Shown here: in pieces, positions 45,805 through 53,814 of the stretch
How the letters are laid out: each line of letters starts with the position of its first letter
Position numbering within the stretch: the stretch's first letter is position 1
NCBI RefSeq assembly: GCF_001424405.1
Contig: NZ_LMPS01000001.1
Location: forward strand, 1,981,999-2,045,998
From: Dyadobacter sp. Leaf189
Lineage (GTDB): Bacteria; Bacteroidota; Bacteroidia; Cytophagales; Spirosomataceae
DNA: 64,000 nucleotides
Reading direction: 5' to 3'
Position numbers and translations under genes: made by a program
The notes under the pieces: model-generated
Databases searched by the model: none
What the model saw: only the letters and a program-made list of their open reading frames with translations
Told to the model about the DNA's origin: nothing

Positions 45805-47822
45805 AAAAGCTGAGATACTTTCTGTACATCGCGTTGACATTGCCTGGTTTGCTGCTGGACTTCACGGTTTCCAAAGCGCAGGTTCTGTTGCAGGCGCCTA
45901 CCGAGCTTAAAGCTGAGGGCGTGGCTTACAACAGGGTTAATCTTTCCTGGAAAGATAATTCAGGGGATCAGGAATCAGGTTTCGAGATTTACCGCGATCC
46001 GGGTTTAGGTACCAATTTTACATTGCTTGCGACCGTAGACAGGAATGTGACAAGCTATGAAGACAGGTCTGTTTCGCCACTTTCGACCTATAATTATCGT
46101 GTACGGGCTATAAGTCGGGGCCAGCAGTCGCGCTACTCCAATGATGCGTCGGCAAGTACGCCGGAAGCGCCGCCCCAATCACCGGGTGATTTAATTGCGC
46201 GCGTAAACGGTTTGAATGTAAACCTGACGTGGAATGGAAACAACGGCGGCGGCACCAGGTTTATACTTGAAAGAGCAAATATGACAGAGGGTACTGCATT
46301 CAGGCAAATTGCCGTCGTGGAATATAGCCGCTCGCTTGCCTATGAAGACCGCAGCCTGTCGCCTGCCACCACTTACTGCTACCGGGTTATGGCGGTAAAC
46401 AACAGCGGGACTTCGGGTTATTCCAATACTGCCTGCGCGGATATTGCATCGCTCGTGCCGACTGCCCCGGCCAGGTTAAATGCGGTAGCTGTATCCGAAA
46501 GCAGCATTGAACTGACCTGGGCTGATATTTCTGATAATGAAACCGGGTTCGAGTTGCAGCGGTCTGCCGACGGATCTGCATTCAGCAAACTCACGGACAT
46601 TGGCAGTGGTAAGTCGTCGTATCAGGACAATGGATTGGCAAAACGCACCAGGTATTGGTACCGGATTCGTGCATTCAATGCGAATGGAAGTTCCGGTTTT
46701 TCAAACGTGGCGGAAGCTACAACCCTGGACGTTCCGCCTGCAAAACCTGCTGACCTCACCGCCACGACCATTTCGAGTAACCAGATCAACCTTCAATGGA
46801 AGGATCAGTCAGATAACGAAACCGGCTTTGAACTGGAACGCTCCGGCAATGGCTCCGATTTTCAGAAGATCGCAGACCTGAATGAAAATGCGACAACTTT
46901 TGAAAACAGGGACTTGCAACCTGCTACCAAATACTGGTACCGCGTTCGTTCCAGGAACAACTCGGGCATTTCCGGATTTTCCAATGTAGCCAGCGCAACA
47001 ACCCCGGACGTAGTGCCCGTGACTCCGGGCCGGTTAAATGCGACGGCGGTAAGCTACCAGCAGATAGATCTGACCTGGGAGGATTTGTCGGGTAATGAAA
47101 AGGGCTTTCAGCTCGAATGGTCGGACAATGGAACCAGCTTTACCAAACTCGCCGATCTGGGTGAGAATGTAAAAAATTACCAGCATAAGGGTTTGAAATC
47201 CGAGACGCGATACTATTACCGCATTCGTGCAGTGAATGCAGTCGGCGCTTCGGGGTACAGCAATGTGGCGGAGGCTGTAACGGGCAAAGCGCCTATCCCT
47301 GACAAACCGGAGAACCTGACTGCGGTACCGCTTGATTTTGATCTGGTGCAGCTGCGGTGGTCGCCACTGTCGGCAAACGCAACTGAGGTAATAATCGAAC
47401 GTTCACAAAAACCAGGGAGCGAGTTCAGGCAGATTGGCCGGCAGGCTGCTTCCAATATCCAGTTTGCCGACAGGGAAATTCTCGACGTAAAGGATTATTA
47501 CTACCGCATCAAGGCGATCAATGCGGCTGGTAGCTCGGGTTACAGCAATGTGGCCAAAATATTCGCATCATCTATTATCACCGCAGTGGAACCGTCCAGC
47601 GAGGAGCTGATCTATGTTTTTGAAAAAACGCTGTTTGTAAGTTCCGCGAAATCAGCGCATGCTATGGTGACGATTTATGATTTGCAGGGAAAATCAAGGG
47701 CCAGGTTTCTTGCTGCTTCCAACTCCCGGACTGATCTGAGCGGGTTTTCCACGGGCGTTTATATCCTGGTGGTTGAGTTAAATGAAAAGAAGACCGTCAG
47801 GCAAAAAATTGTAATGCATTAA
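45801..47822 (+). CDS. Six-FN3 protein with type IX secretion C-terminal sorting domain
   Basis: A 673-residue protein. After a signal peptide ending VSKAQ (about residue 28) come six fibronectin-III repeats of about 90 residues each (residues about 32-590), with recurring WxDxSxxExGFExxRS and YxYRVRAxNxxGxSGYSNVA patterns. The last about 80 residues are a T9SS type A sorting domain: VTIYDLQGKSRARF, DLSGFSTGVYILVVE and a final QKIVMH. Such domains direct export across the outer membrane and attachment to or release from the cell surface. It is coupled by a 4-bp overlap to the previous FN3 gene and lies 1 bp before the lipoprotein gene. The function is probably adhesive or structural. Confidence 0.88.
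   Translation: MKKLRYFLYIALTLPGLLLDFTVSKAQVLLQAPTELKAEGVAYNRVNLSWKDNSGDQESGFEIYRDPGLGTNFTLLATVDRNVTSYEDRSVSPLSTYNYRVRAISRGQQSRYSNDASASTPEAPPQSPGDLIARVNGLNVNLTWNGNNGGGTRFILERANMTEGTAFRQIAVVEYSRSLAYEDRSLSPATTYCYRVMAVNNSGTSGYSNTACADIASLVPTAPARLNAVAVSESSIELTWADISDNETGFELQRSADGSAFSKLTDIGSGKSSYQDNGLAKRTRYWYRIRAFNANGSSGFSNVAEATTLDVPPAKPADLTATTISSNQINLQWKDQSDNETGFELERSGNGSDFQKIADLNENATTFENRDLQPATKYWYRVRSRNNSGISGFSNVASATTPDVVPVTPGRLNATAVSYQQIDLTWEDLSGNEKGFQLEWSDNGTSFTKLADLGENVKNYQHKGLKSETRYYYRIRAVNAVGASGYSNVAEAVTGKAPIPDKPENLTAVPLDFDLVQLRWSPLSANATEVIIERSQKPGSEFRQIGRQAASNIQFADREILDVKDYYYRIKAINAAGSSGYSNVAKIFASSIITAVEPSSEELIYVFEKTLFVSSAKSAHAMVTIYDLQGKSRARFLAASNSRTDLSGFSTGVYILVVELNEKKTVRQKIVMH
45892..47570 (+). 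repeat. Tandem array of six FN3-coding repeats
   Basis: Units begin near 45892, 46180, 46462, 46738, 47023 and 47300, with a period of about 280 bp. Units 3 to 5 are the most alike in protein (SDNETGFELxRS; SGFSNVA), suggesting the most recent duplications are in the middle. Confidence 0.75.
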
Positions 47823-47823
47823 A

Positions 47824-48273
47824 ATGAAAGTTATGAGAAAATACGCTGCATTGATCGTTTGGGCACTTTTTGTATTGTGCTGGTCTTGTCAACCCAAGAA
47901 AGTTGAGCCGGCGAATGTGGGGAAGATATGGAAAGTCCGTACTGTAAAGGAAAATGGAAGGCTGGTTTACACCGAGGGGGCAACAGGTAATGTGAGGCCG
48001 AGCTATGCACTTTTCAGGCTTGACCTGACTGCCGCTGATCAGGTGATTTTTACGGATCTGGACGGGAGAAGGCTGACTGGTACCTGGACACTTTCAACAG
48101 ACAACAGCCGCCTCATTCTGGAAAATCTAACACCTCCACCAAGCGTCACAAGTGGCAATATCGAGTTTTATGTTTCAGCACCGCCAACAGATAATCAGCT
48201 GCTTCTAAAACGAACAAACGAAAGCCGCAAGACCGGGAATACCGTCAACGAATACGAATTGGTACCGGAGTAA
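47824..48273 (+). CDS. Small lipoprotein, possibly lipocalin-like, last gene of the surface cluster
   Basis: A 149-residue protein with a lipoprotein signal ending VLCWSC (Cys22). The mature part is beta-rich and resembles lipocalin-like Bacteroidota lipoproteins: GKIWKVRTVKENGRLVY, then YALFRLDLTAADQVIFTDLD and LTGTWTLSTDNSRLILEN. Such a short barrel may bind a hydrophobic ligand or act as an assembly factor; this is inference from pattern only. It begins 1 bp after the type IX protein gene and ends 6 bp from the stop of a convergent gene. No terminator hairpin is visible between them. Confidence 0.7.
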   Translation: MKVMRKYAALIVWALFVLCWSCQPKKVEPANVGKIWKVRTVKENGRLVYTEGATGNVRPSYALFRLDLTAADQVIFTDLDGRRLTGTWTLSTDNSRLILENLTPPPSVTSGNIEFYVSAPPTDNQLLLKRTNESRKTGNTVNEYELVPE

Positions 48274-48279
48274 TGTTAA

Positions 48280-48675
48280 TCAGATAATCTTCTTCGTTTT
48301 AATCAGCCGCTTATAATCAGGTTTGACTGATTGCAACTTTTCAATATTACTTTCAAAACGCATTTTAGGATACCGTCGCAATTCGTCTTCTATCTCTTTT
48401 TTTCTGTCAGTTTCACAGCAACATGATTTTTCATTTTCCAGCATTTTGATCTGATCTGCGAGATTTGACTCGAAGACTTTTTGCTGATTTCTTAGTTTGA
48501 TGCTGTCCGACTTGTCATTGATGAGCATTGCAGCATAGAATGCAAGAGCAGGCGATACCAACAGACCGAATGACCTGAGTGGAATACCCAGCACAAAAAA
48601 ATTGATTAATGTTACTAGTGCGGCTGATAATAAAACTTCCAGGTCCGGCTTGCCGCGCGACTTGGCGACTTCCAT
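48280..48675 (-). CDS. Small membrane protein with C-terminal coiled coil, unknown function
   Basis: A 131-residue protein. Two hydrophobic segments at about residues 13-30 (LEVLLSAALVTLINFFVLGI) and 34-52 (RSFGLLVSPALAFYAAMLI) form a likely hairpin in the membrane. The rest is charged, with a coiled-coil-like stretch around KVFESNLADQIKMLENEKS and a CCCETD triplet of Cys. I do not recognise a family. Its start follows the stop of the 60-aa gene by 1 bp, so the two are translated as a unit. Cys-Cys-Cys could be lipidated or bind metal (speculative). Confidence 0.6.
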   Translation of the reverse strand: MEVAKSRGKPDLEVLLSAALVTLINFFVLGIPLRSFGLLVSPALAFYAAMLINDKSDSIKLRNQQKVFESNLADQIKMLENEKSCCCETDRKKEIEDELRRYPKMRFESNIEKLQSVKPDYKRLIKTKKII

Positions 48676-48676
48676 A

Positions 48677-48859
48677 TCAGGAAACCGTCTCCATTAATTT
48701 GCGCAAATCCTCATTGCTGCCCAAATCATTTACTTTAACCCATTTGTCACTGTTTTTCAGCTTGACAAGGTATGAGCCTGATTTGCCAAAGAATTTGTAA
48801 AAGATCGTGATCAGTGAAAGGATTGTCGGGATCAACGCTATGATAATTTCGAAAACCAT
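48677..48859 (-). CDS. 60-residue single-pass membrane protein, partner of the downstream small protein
   Basis: An N-terminal transmembrane helix (MVFEIIIALIPTILSLITIF) is followed by a short soluble tail with YLVKLKNSDKWVKVNDLGSN and a final helix LRKLMETV. The layout of membrane helix, two beta strands and helix resembles the EACC1-type components of some conflict systems, but the likeness is weak and from memory. It lies 1 bp upstream of the 131-aa gene. A candidate promoter is at 48917-48924. Confidence 0.55.
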   Translation of the reverse strand: MVFEIIIALIPTILSLITIFYKFFGKSGSYLVKLKNSDKWVKVNDLGSNEDLRKLMETVS

Positions 48860-48916
48860 AAACAGTTTAGTTTGGTGTGTTTAAAGATGACTTTCTATCA
48901 AGCGGAACGTTGTTCA

Positions 48917-48924
48917 CAAACTTA
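48917..48924 (-). promoter_or_regulatory. Candidate -7 box for the two small membrane proteins
   Basis: Minus-strand TAAGTTTG matches TAnnTTTG about 58 nt before the ATG at 48859. A TTG lies 22 bp further upstream, slightly longer than the usual spacing. Confidence 0.3.
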
Positions 48925-48959
48925 CATATTGCTCTCTGAATTTCGTCAATTTTCAACCA

Positions 48960-48976
48960 ACCGTTTTTCAAACGGT
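48960..48976 (-). terminator. Weak hairpin at the 3' end of the histidine kinase gene
   Basis: ACCGTTT and AAACGGT (7-bp arms, 3-base loop) overlap the last codons and stop of the kinase gene. No T-run follows, so termination here is uncertain. Confidence 0.25.
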
Positions 48977-51064
48977 AATAACCGCTCTTGTCAGTTCTCT
49001 TTTCGGGTTTTCGAAATGAATTTGTAAGCCGATTTTGGAGGATAGCTCGTCGATCAGGCGGAGGCCCAGCCCGTTTAAACCCTGTCCGTTTTCACTTTGC
49101 GAAATGATTGAAAGGTATGCTTCCTGGCTGAATGGAGTTCCGGAATTTTCAATCGACAGGGACTTAGATAATAGATTATCAGTCCATTCAATCCGGATCG
49201 TACTGTTTTCATCAGAAGCTTTAATGGCATTTTGCAGCAGGTTACGCAATATCGCCTGCAGGTAATATGGGTCCGTATCAAGTATCGTTTTTTCAGGAAC
49301 GAGGTTTTGGACCGAGAGTTGCTTTGCTTCAATATTCAGCTGCAAGAGCCGGACACATTGCTGCGTAAGCTGTGCCAGATCAACCGGTTGAGTGTCCGCT
49401 CTGAACTGGTTCATCTGCGTTTTTGACCATAACAACAGATCTTCCATGGTTTCCAGCAGCGACCCGGTGGCAGTCTGGATCTTTTCGCTCAGTTCCGCCT
49501 TCTGTGTTTCGTTCAGAAGGTTCGGATTAAGCTGCTGCAACTTCAAAAACTGGTAAACCTGACTGATCGGCGATCGCAGATCGTGGCTGATGATGCTGAA
49601 AAGCTTGGCTTTTGTCCTGTTGGCTTCTTCCAGGTCTTCAATGAGCTTGTTAAGCTGTTGATTTTTAGTGTCCAGCAACTCCGCATTCTTTTTCTTGTTC
49701 CTGTAAATAATGCCAAGTAAAGCCAGCGAAAGCGCCATTAATGCAATTCCGGCTGTCAGCCAGATGCGCTGTTTTCTGGCATCATCTATCTGTATGTTTT
49801 TGATCTCTATCTGCTGCTGCTTTTCCTGGTTCTGATACTGCGCCTCGGCATCTGCAATGCTCTTTTTAGCTGATTCAATGTAAAGGGAATCGCGGAGCGG
49901 GGCGTATTTTTCGTAGGAAGTGTAAGCCTTTTGCCACTGACCGGTTGCCGCATAGCAACGGGCAAGTGCCTGCAACAATCCTGCATATACGTCGCGGCCG
50001 GATTCCTGACAAAGCGGCTCGGAGGCTTCCAGCAATGGAAGTGCTTTGGTATATTCTCTCCTGGCCAGATAGGCGGTGCCCGTGATATAATCAACCTGCG
50101 ATTTGAGGAACTCAGAAGCCCATTTGGGCGCCAGCTCATTGGCTTCGCGCACATAGCGCATGGCGCTGTCGGGTTGGTTGTTGCCAAGGTAGTAATCTGC
50201 GAAAGCAAGGTCGGCTGCAATGACATTACTCCTCCTGGTGGCGACGGTGTTGCCGGCCAGCATGGAGGTAAGGCTGTCAAAATAGATTTGCGCGTTGGCC
50301 GGCTGTTTGAGCAGCAGGTACGCGTCAGTCATATCTTTGTAATAATGGTTTCGGTAGTGGTGTGTAACTGTGATGTAATTGCGTGCTTCTTTGGAATACA
50401 TAACCCCTTTTTCGCCCTGCGACATACCAATGTAAAGTTCTGCCAGGTTCATCAGGTCAATTACTACCGCCTCCCTGTCTTTGATCCGTCCATTGGCGAT
50501 CAGTTTTTTCTTGATCACAATGGCTTTCAGCAAGTACTTAATCTGCGTTTCGTACGCGCCTTGCATGCTGTAATAGTTGCCAATGGTCGCTGCAAGGCTG
50601 GCTTTCACAAGTTCGTCGCTGGTGGAGTCCATGACGGTCAGCATTTCTTTAAAAATCGCGTCGCTTTGTCTTTTCTTGCCTGCGGTATTGGTATAGTTGA
50701 AGAGCAGTCTTTCAAGGGAAATATTGATCCTGCGGGCGTGATTGGCCTTTCTGGCATATTCCAGCGATTTTTCGTGGAAGTAAAAACTGGAATCGGAGTT
50801 CGACGACTCCCACGCAATGCCCAGATTGAAGTTAAAGAGCGACAAGTAATACCAGTTTTTAGCCGGTACCATTTTCAATGCATAACCGGCAATGACCTTT
50901 TCCCGCTCAAACCCTTCTGTCCGGTTCAGCGAGTCGCAGATATCCGCCAGTGCTTCAAGCTTCTGCGTTGTTGTTTTGTACCTGCTCAGGTCGGGGAGGT
51001 CCTGCGCCCGGAGCGTGAAAGTGGAGAATACCAGAAAAATAACGGCGCGTAGCAGTATCTTCAT
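48968..51064 (-). CDS. TPR-containing sensor histidine kinase
   Basis: A 698-residue protein. A signal peptide (ILLRAVIFLVFSTFTLRAQ) is followed by a periplasmic region of TPR-like helical repeats (about 40-400; e.g. YYSMQGAYETQIKYLLKAI, YTKALPLLEASEPL), a transmembrane helix at about 430-452 (GIALMALSLALLGIIY), then the kinase core. The H-box is FSIISHDLRSPI with His at about residue 494; the N-box LRNLLQNAIKASDENS and the G-box GLNGLGLRLIDELS complete the ATPase domain. It lies 3 bp after the LytTR response regulator gene, its clear partner. The input is unknown; TPR sensors may detect proteins or peptides in the periplasm. Confidence 0.92.
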   Translation of the reverse strand: MKILLRAVIFLVFSTFTLRAQDLPDLSRYKTTTQKLEALADICDSLNRTEGFEREKVIAGYALKMVPAKNWYYLSLFNFNLGIAWESSNSDSSFYFHEKSLEYARKANHARRINISLERLLFNYTNTAGKKRQSDAIFKEMLTVMDSTSDELVKASLAATIGNYYSMQGAYETQIKYLLKAIVIKKKLIANGRIKDREAVVIDLMNLAELYIGMSQGEKGVMYSKEARNYITVTHHYRNHYYKDMTDAYLLLKQPANAQIYFDSLTSMLAGNTVATRRSNVIAADLAFADYYLGNNQPDSAMRYVREANELAPKWASEFLKSQVDYITGTAYLARREYTKALPLLEASEPLCQESGRDVYAGLLQALARCYAATGQWQKAYTSYEKYAPLRDSLYIESAKKSIADAEAQYQNQEKQQQIEIKNIQIDDARKQRIWLTAGIALMALSLALLGIIYRNKKKNAELLDTKNQQLNKLIEDLEEANRTKAKLFSIISHDLRSPISQVYQFLKLQQLNPNLLNETQKAELSEKIQTATGSLLETMEDLLLWSKTQMNQFRADTQPVDLAQLTQQCVRLLQLNIEAKQLSVQNLVPEKTILDTDPYYLQAILRNLLQNAIKASDENSTIRIEWTDNLLSKSLSIENSGTPFSQEAYLSIISQSENGQGLNGLGLRLIDELSSKIGLQIHFENPKRELTRAVITV

Positions 51065-51067
51065 AGG

Positions 51068-51787
51068 TTATAATTTAAGTCTGGCAACTGTCGAACGGTA
51101 CGTTTTTCCCACCGGGATAATGGCGTCGCTGCACACCAGCTCGGAGTAGCGCAGCTCTTTGATCTGCCCTACGGAAACCGCGTAGCTCCGGTGTACCCGC
51201 ATAAAACGGTCGGAAGGAAGCTGTTCCATGAAGTAGGAGAGGGACGAAAGCGTCATGTAATTCTTCCTGGACGTCACTATTTTGGTGTAATCCTGCATGG
51301 CTTCCAGGTAGATAATATCCTGTTGCGCCAGCCGGATCTGGTTGTAGCCCTCCTTGATCGTAAGCATATCTTTTTCAAACATCACCTCGTAAGCCTGCGA
51401 CTTCTGCTTCATTTCCCAATATTCCAGCACCTTCCGTGCAGTTGCAGCAAAACGCTCTTCGGTAAGTGGTTTCAGGATATAGTCCAGGGCAGAAAGTTCG
51501 AAACCTTCGAGGGCAAACTCAGGGTGGGAGGTAATGAAAACGGCCATTGTGACCTCAGAGCGGATTTTTCGCAGCATATCAATGCCTGAGAATCCCGGCA
51601 TTTCAATATCCAGGAAAATCAGGTCGGGCTTAATGTACTGCTGCGCCTCATAGCCTTCCAACACATTTGAAAAAGTCCCGCAATTGTCCAAAAACGCGTG
51701 GGTACGTGCAAACTCGGTAAGAAAAAGAAGGTCAAGCGGATTGTCATCAATGGCAATAAACTTGATTCGAGGGAGCGAAGGTACCAT
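51068..51787 (-). CDS. LytTR-type response regulator
   Basis: A 239-residue protein. The receiver (residues about 8-125) has IKFIAIDDNPLDLLFL, the phospho-acceptor Asp60 in LIFLDIEMPG, and ALDYILKPL with the conserved Lys. The LytTR DNA-binding domain (about 140-237) shows IIYLEAMQDYTKIVTSRKNY and FMRVHRSYAVSVGQI. It is first in a two-gene operon with the TPR histidine kinase, 3 bp apart. LytTR proteins bind pairs of direct repeats; its targets might include the neighbouring transglutaminase-like gene or the surface cluster, but no site was identified. Confidence 0.94.
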   Translation of the reverse strand: MVPSLPRIKFIAIDDNPLDLLFLTEFARTHAFLDNCGTFSNVLEGYEAQQYIKPDLIFLDIEMPGFSGIDMLRKIRSEVTMAVFITSHPEFALEGFELSALDYILKPLTEERFAATARKVLEYWEMKQKSQAYEVMFEKDMLTIKEGYNQIRLAQQDIIYLEAMQDYTKIVTSRKNYMTLSSLSYFMEQLPSDRFMRVHRSYAVSVGQIKELRYSELVCSDAIIPVGKTYRSTVARLKL

Positions 51788-51888
51788 TAAGATGTTTACA
51801 TTTTTAACCCAATATATGCAAAAGGATTATCTGCCGGTACCAAAACTTATTTACCTGCATGTTAAAGCTTTGCAGTCTGATGCAGGTT

Positions 51889-53007
51889 TTACTTCAATTT
51901 ATAAAAATGCTGCATTCGCATCGGCTTCCACGTCGCCAGGTACTTTTTGATGAAAATGGCTTCTTTGTCGGCGGCTTCCGTGATCTCTGCAACCTGCTTT
52001 TTTAATTGCAGCTGATATTGCGCATTCCGGAAGTCACCTGGCGAAACAGCCGACAACGCACGGTTTGCAGAATCGAGATATACCTTCATTTTCCCTGAAA
52101 ACGATTCCAGCATCTCGTCTGTCCAGCGCGGACTTTTAAACTGATTGTTTTTTGAAAAAATGTATTCGTTATAGGCACTCGTAGCATTGCTGAGCAATTG
52201 ATGCGTATTGTTCAGTACATGGTAATCGCCTGCATTACTGATGTAACGATCGCCCCCTGCCAGGTACTTTTCTACAACCGAGTTAGGAATGCCCATGGAT
52301 CTGGTGCGTGCAAGACTTGCCCTGATCCGTCTGAATTCGTCCATTTTAACCGATACATTAATAGAATCCTGGTAACTGAAACTGGTGAGAGCCGCATTTT
52401 CAAAGACACCATCCCGGATTTGCGCGTGCGTGAGCGGCGGGTTAAGCAGCTGCCAGATCGGGTCAAATGGAATATGCGTTTCTATAAACCGGAGCGGCGG
52501 AACTTTATACCAATCAGGATTGAAGCTTTTCACAAAAACAGACCTTTGAAGGTAACCCGCTGCCCAGGTCGGATCGTAAAAATACCAGGTGCCGCCCGAT
52601 TTAACCGCATTCCAGACATGTCCAAACGGGTCATCGCCTGCACCCTGCCGGGTATACCCCTCCACCACGTAGCTCTCATACCCGGCCCTTCTCAGCAATG
52701 CATTGAACAAGGTGGCATAATGCTCGCAAACTCCTTTCCTGCGATTGATTGCCTCACGAACAATGTTCTGGCTGGTACTACCATAAGCAGTACCGCCGCT
52801 CACCAGGAGCAGGCGCGTGGGATCATATTCCAGCGTGCTGGTAACCCATTTGAATATCGAAAAGATGGAGTCTTTCTTGTACTCGATCTTACGCAGGATT
52901 GAATCCAGCTCGGCCTGCTGCGCGTGGCCACAGGAGGGAACCAAAAAGAAGGCGATGATCAAGCGTAATTTTCCCGAAAACACCCGCTTGTGAGCAGTAC
53001 TTTTCAT
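51889..53007 (-). CDS. Secreted transglutaminase-like cysteine protein
   Basis: A 372-residue protein; the ATG at 53005-53007 is preferred over an upstream one at 53079 because it directly precedes a signal peptide (LRLIIAFFLVPSCGHAQ). The transglutaminase-like catalytic triad is complete: Cys94 in RKGVCEHYATLFNALLRRAG, His130 in FGHVWNAV and Asp145 in YDPTWAAG. The C-terminal half (about 160-372) is helical with charged repeats and has no assigned domain. Members act as periplasmic peptidases or amide-forming enzymes. It stands alone on the minus strand, divergent from the pao genes. Confidence 0.88.
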   Translation of the reverse strand: MKSTAHKRVFSGKLRLIIAFFLVPSCGHAQQAELDSILRKIEYKKDSIFSIFKWVTSTLEYDPTRLLLVSGGTAYGSTSQNIVREAINRRKGVCEHYATLFNALLRRAGYESYVVEGYTRQGAGDDPFGHVWNAVKSGGTWYFYDPTWAAGYLQRSVFVKSFNPDWYKVPPLRFIETHIPFDPIWQLLNPPLTHAQIRDGVFENAALTSFSYQDSINVSVKMDEFRRIRASLARTRSMGIPNSVVEKYLAGGDRYISNAGDYHVLNNTHQLLSNATSAYNEYIFSKNNQFKSPRWTDEMLESFSGKMKVYLDSANRALSAVSPGDFRNAQYQLQLKKQVAEITEAADKEAIFIKKYLATWKPMRMQHFYKLK

Positions 53008-53172
53008 TTGATAACAGCAGCTTAAAGACATTGTAACCCAGATGCAATTTAATGTTTTTTGGCAGTTGAAAAGCTTCATCAGACAGGCTTTACAGAAAGA
53101 TTAGCCGGCTCCTTGGAGTAACCCGGTAAGTGGCAAGTCTTTCCTTTTTTGGAAGCATGAACCCGGAATCTG

Positions 53173-53814
53173 ATGAATAATGAGAGAATAGTGCGCGGCG
53201 AGGAGCTGGAAAATGAAGCTGATTTCAGCGAAGAGCGACGCTTTTTTCTGAAACAATCCGTAGCAATGGCCGGACTCTCTTTCCTGCCTGTGCCTTTTGT
53301 GACAGCGGCCGGCGGAGGAGATAGCTCCCCTGGGAATCCCGAACCCGTCAAAGTGACCCTTACCGTGAACGGTACCAGACACCGGCTCGCCATTGATGTG
53401 AGAACTACTTTGCTCGACCTGCTGCGCGAGCAGCTTGCCTTGACTGGAACCAAAAAAGGCTGCGACTTCGGGCAATGTGGCGCGTGCACCGTGCATGTGG
53501 ACGGACAAAGGACACTTGCCTGCCTGTCTTTCGCGATCATGCAACAAAGCAAAAAGGTACATACCATTGAAAGTCTGGCCAAAAACGGCTCGCTCCATCC
53601 ATTGCAGCAGGCTTTTATCAAGCACGACGGTTTTCAATGCGGCTACTGCACGCCGGGACAGATCATGTCGGGTGTGAGCTGCATTCGTGAAAAAAAGGCC
53701 GGGAGTGCAGAAGAAATACAGGAATATATGAGTGGTAATCTGTGCCGCTGCGGGGCATATCCCAACATTGTGAATGCGATTATGGAGGTTAAAAACAGCG
53801 GTAGTCAGGTATGA
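53173..53814 (+). CDS. paoA: PaoA-like 2Fe-2S subunit of periplasmic aldehyde oxidoreductase, Tat signal
   Basis: A 213-residue subunit. A Tat motif ERRFFLKQS at about residues 21-29 and a hydrophobic run (VAMAGLSFLPVPF) show export in the folded state. The plant-type ferredoxin domain has GCDFGQCGACTVHVDG for cluster I, and the C-terminal helical domain has CGYCTPGQ and NLCRCGAY for cluster II. It passes electrons from the molybdenum cofactor to the FAD subunit in PaoABC, which oxidises aromatic and other aldehydes. The stop overlaps the next gene by 4 bp (ATGA). It is the first of three genes. Confidence 0.9.
   Translation: MNNERIVRGEELENEADFSEERRFFLKQSVAMAGLSFLPVPFVTAAGGGDSSPGNPEPVKVTLTVNGTRHRLAIDVRTTLLDLLREQLALTGTKKGCDFGQCGACTVHVDGQRTLACLSFAIMQQSKKVHTIESLAKNGSLHPLQQAFIKHDGFQCGYCTPGQIMSGVSCIREKKAGSAEEIQEYMSGNLCRCGAYPNIVNAIMEVKNSGSQV

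Noticed and set aside
45892..47570. CRISPR or short tandem repeat array
   Set aside because: The periodicity of about 280 bp comes from FN3 domains at the protein level; there are no short identical repeats with spacers.
49931..51052. 373-codon plus-strand open frame
   Set aside because: Antisense to the TPR histidine kinase; no signal peptide or domain, and the kinase is well supported.
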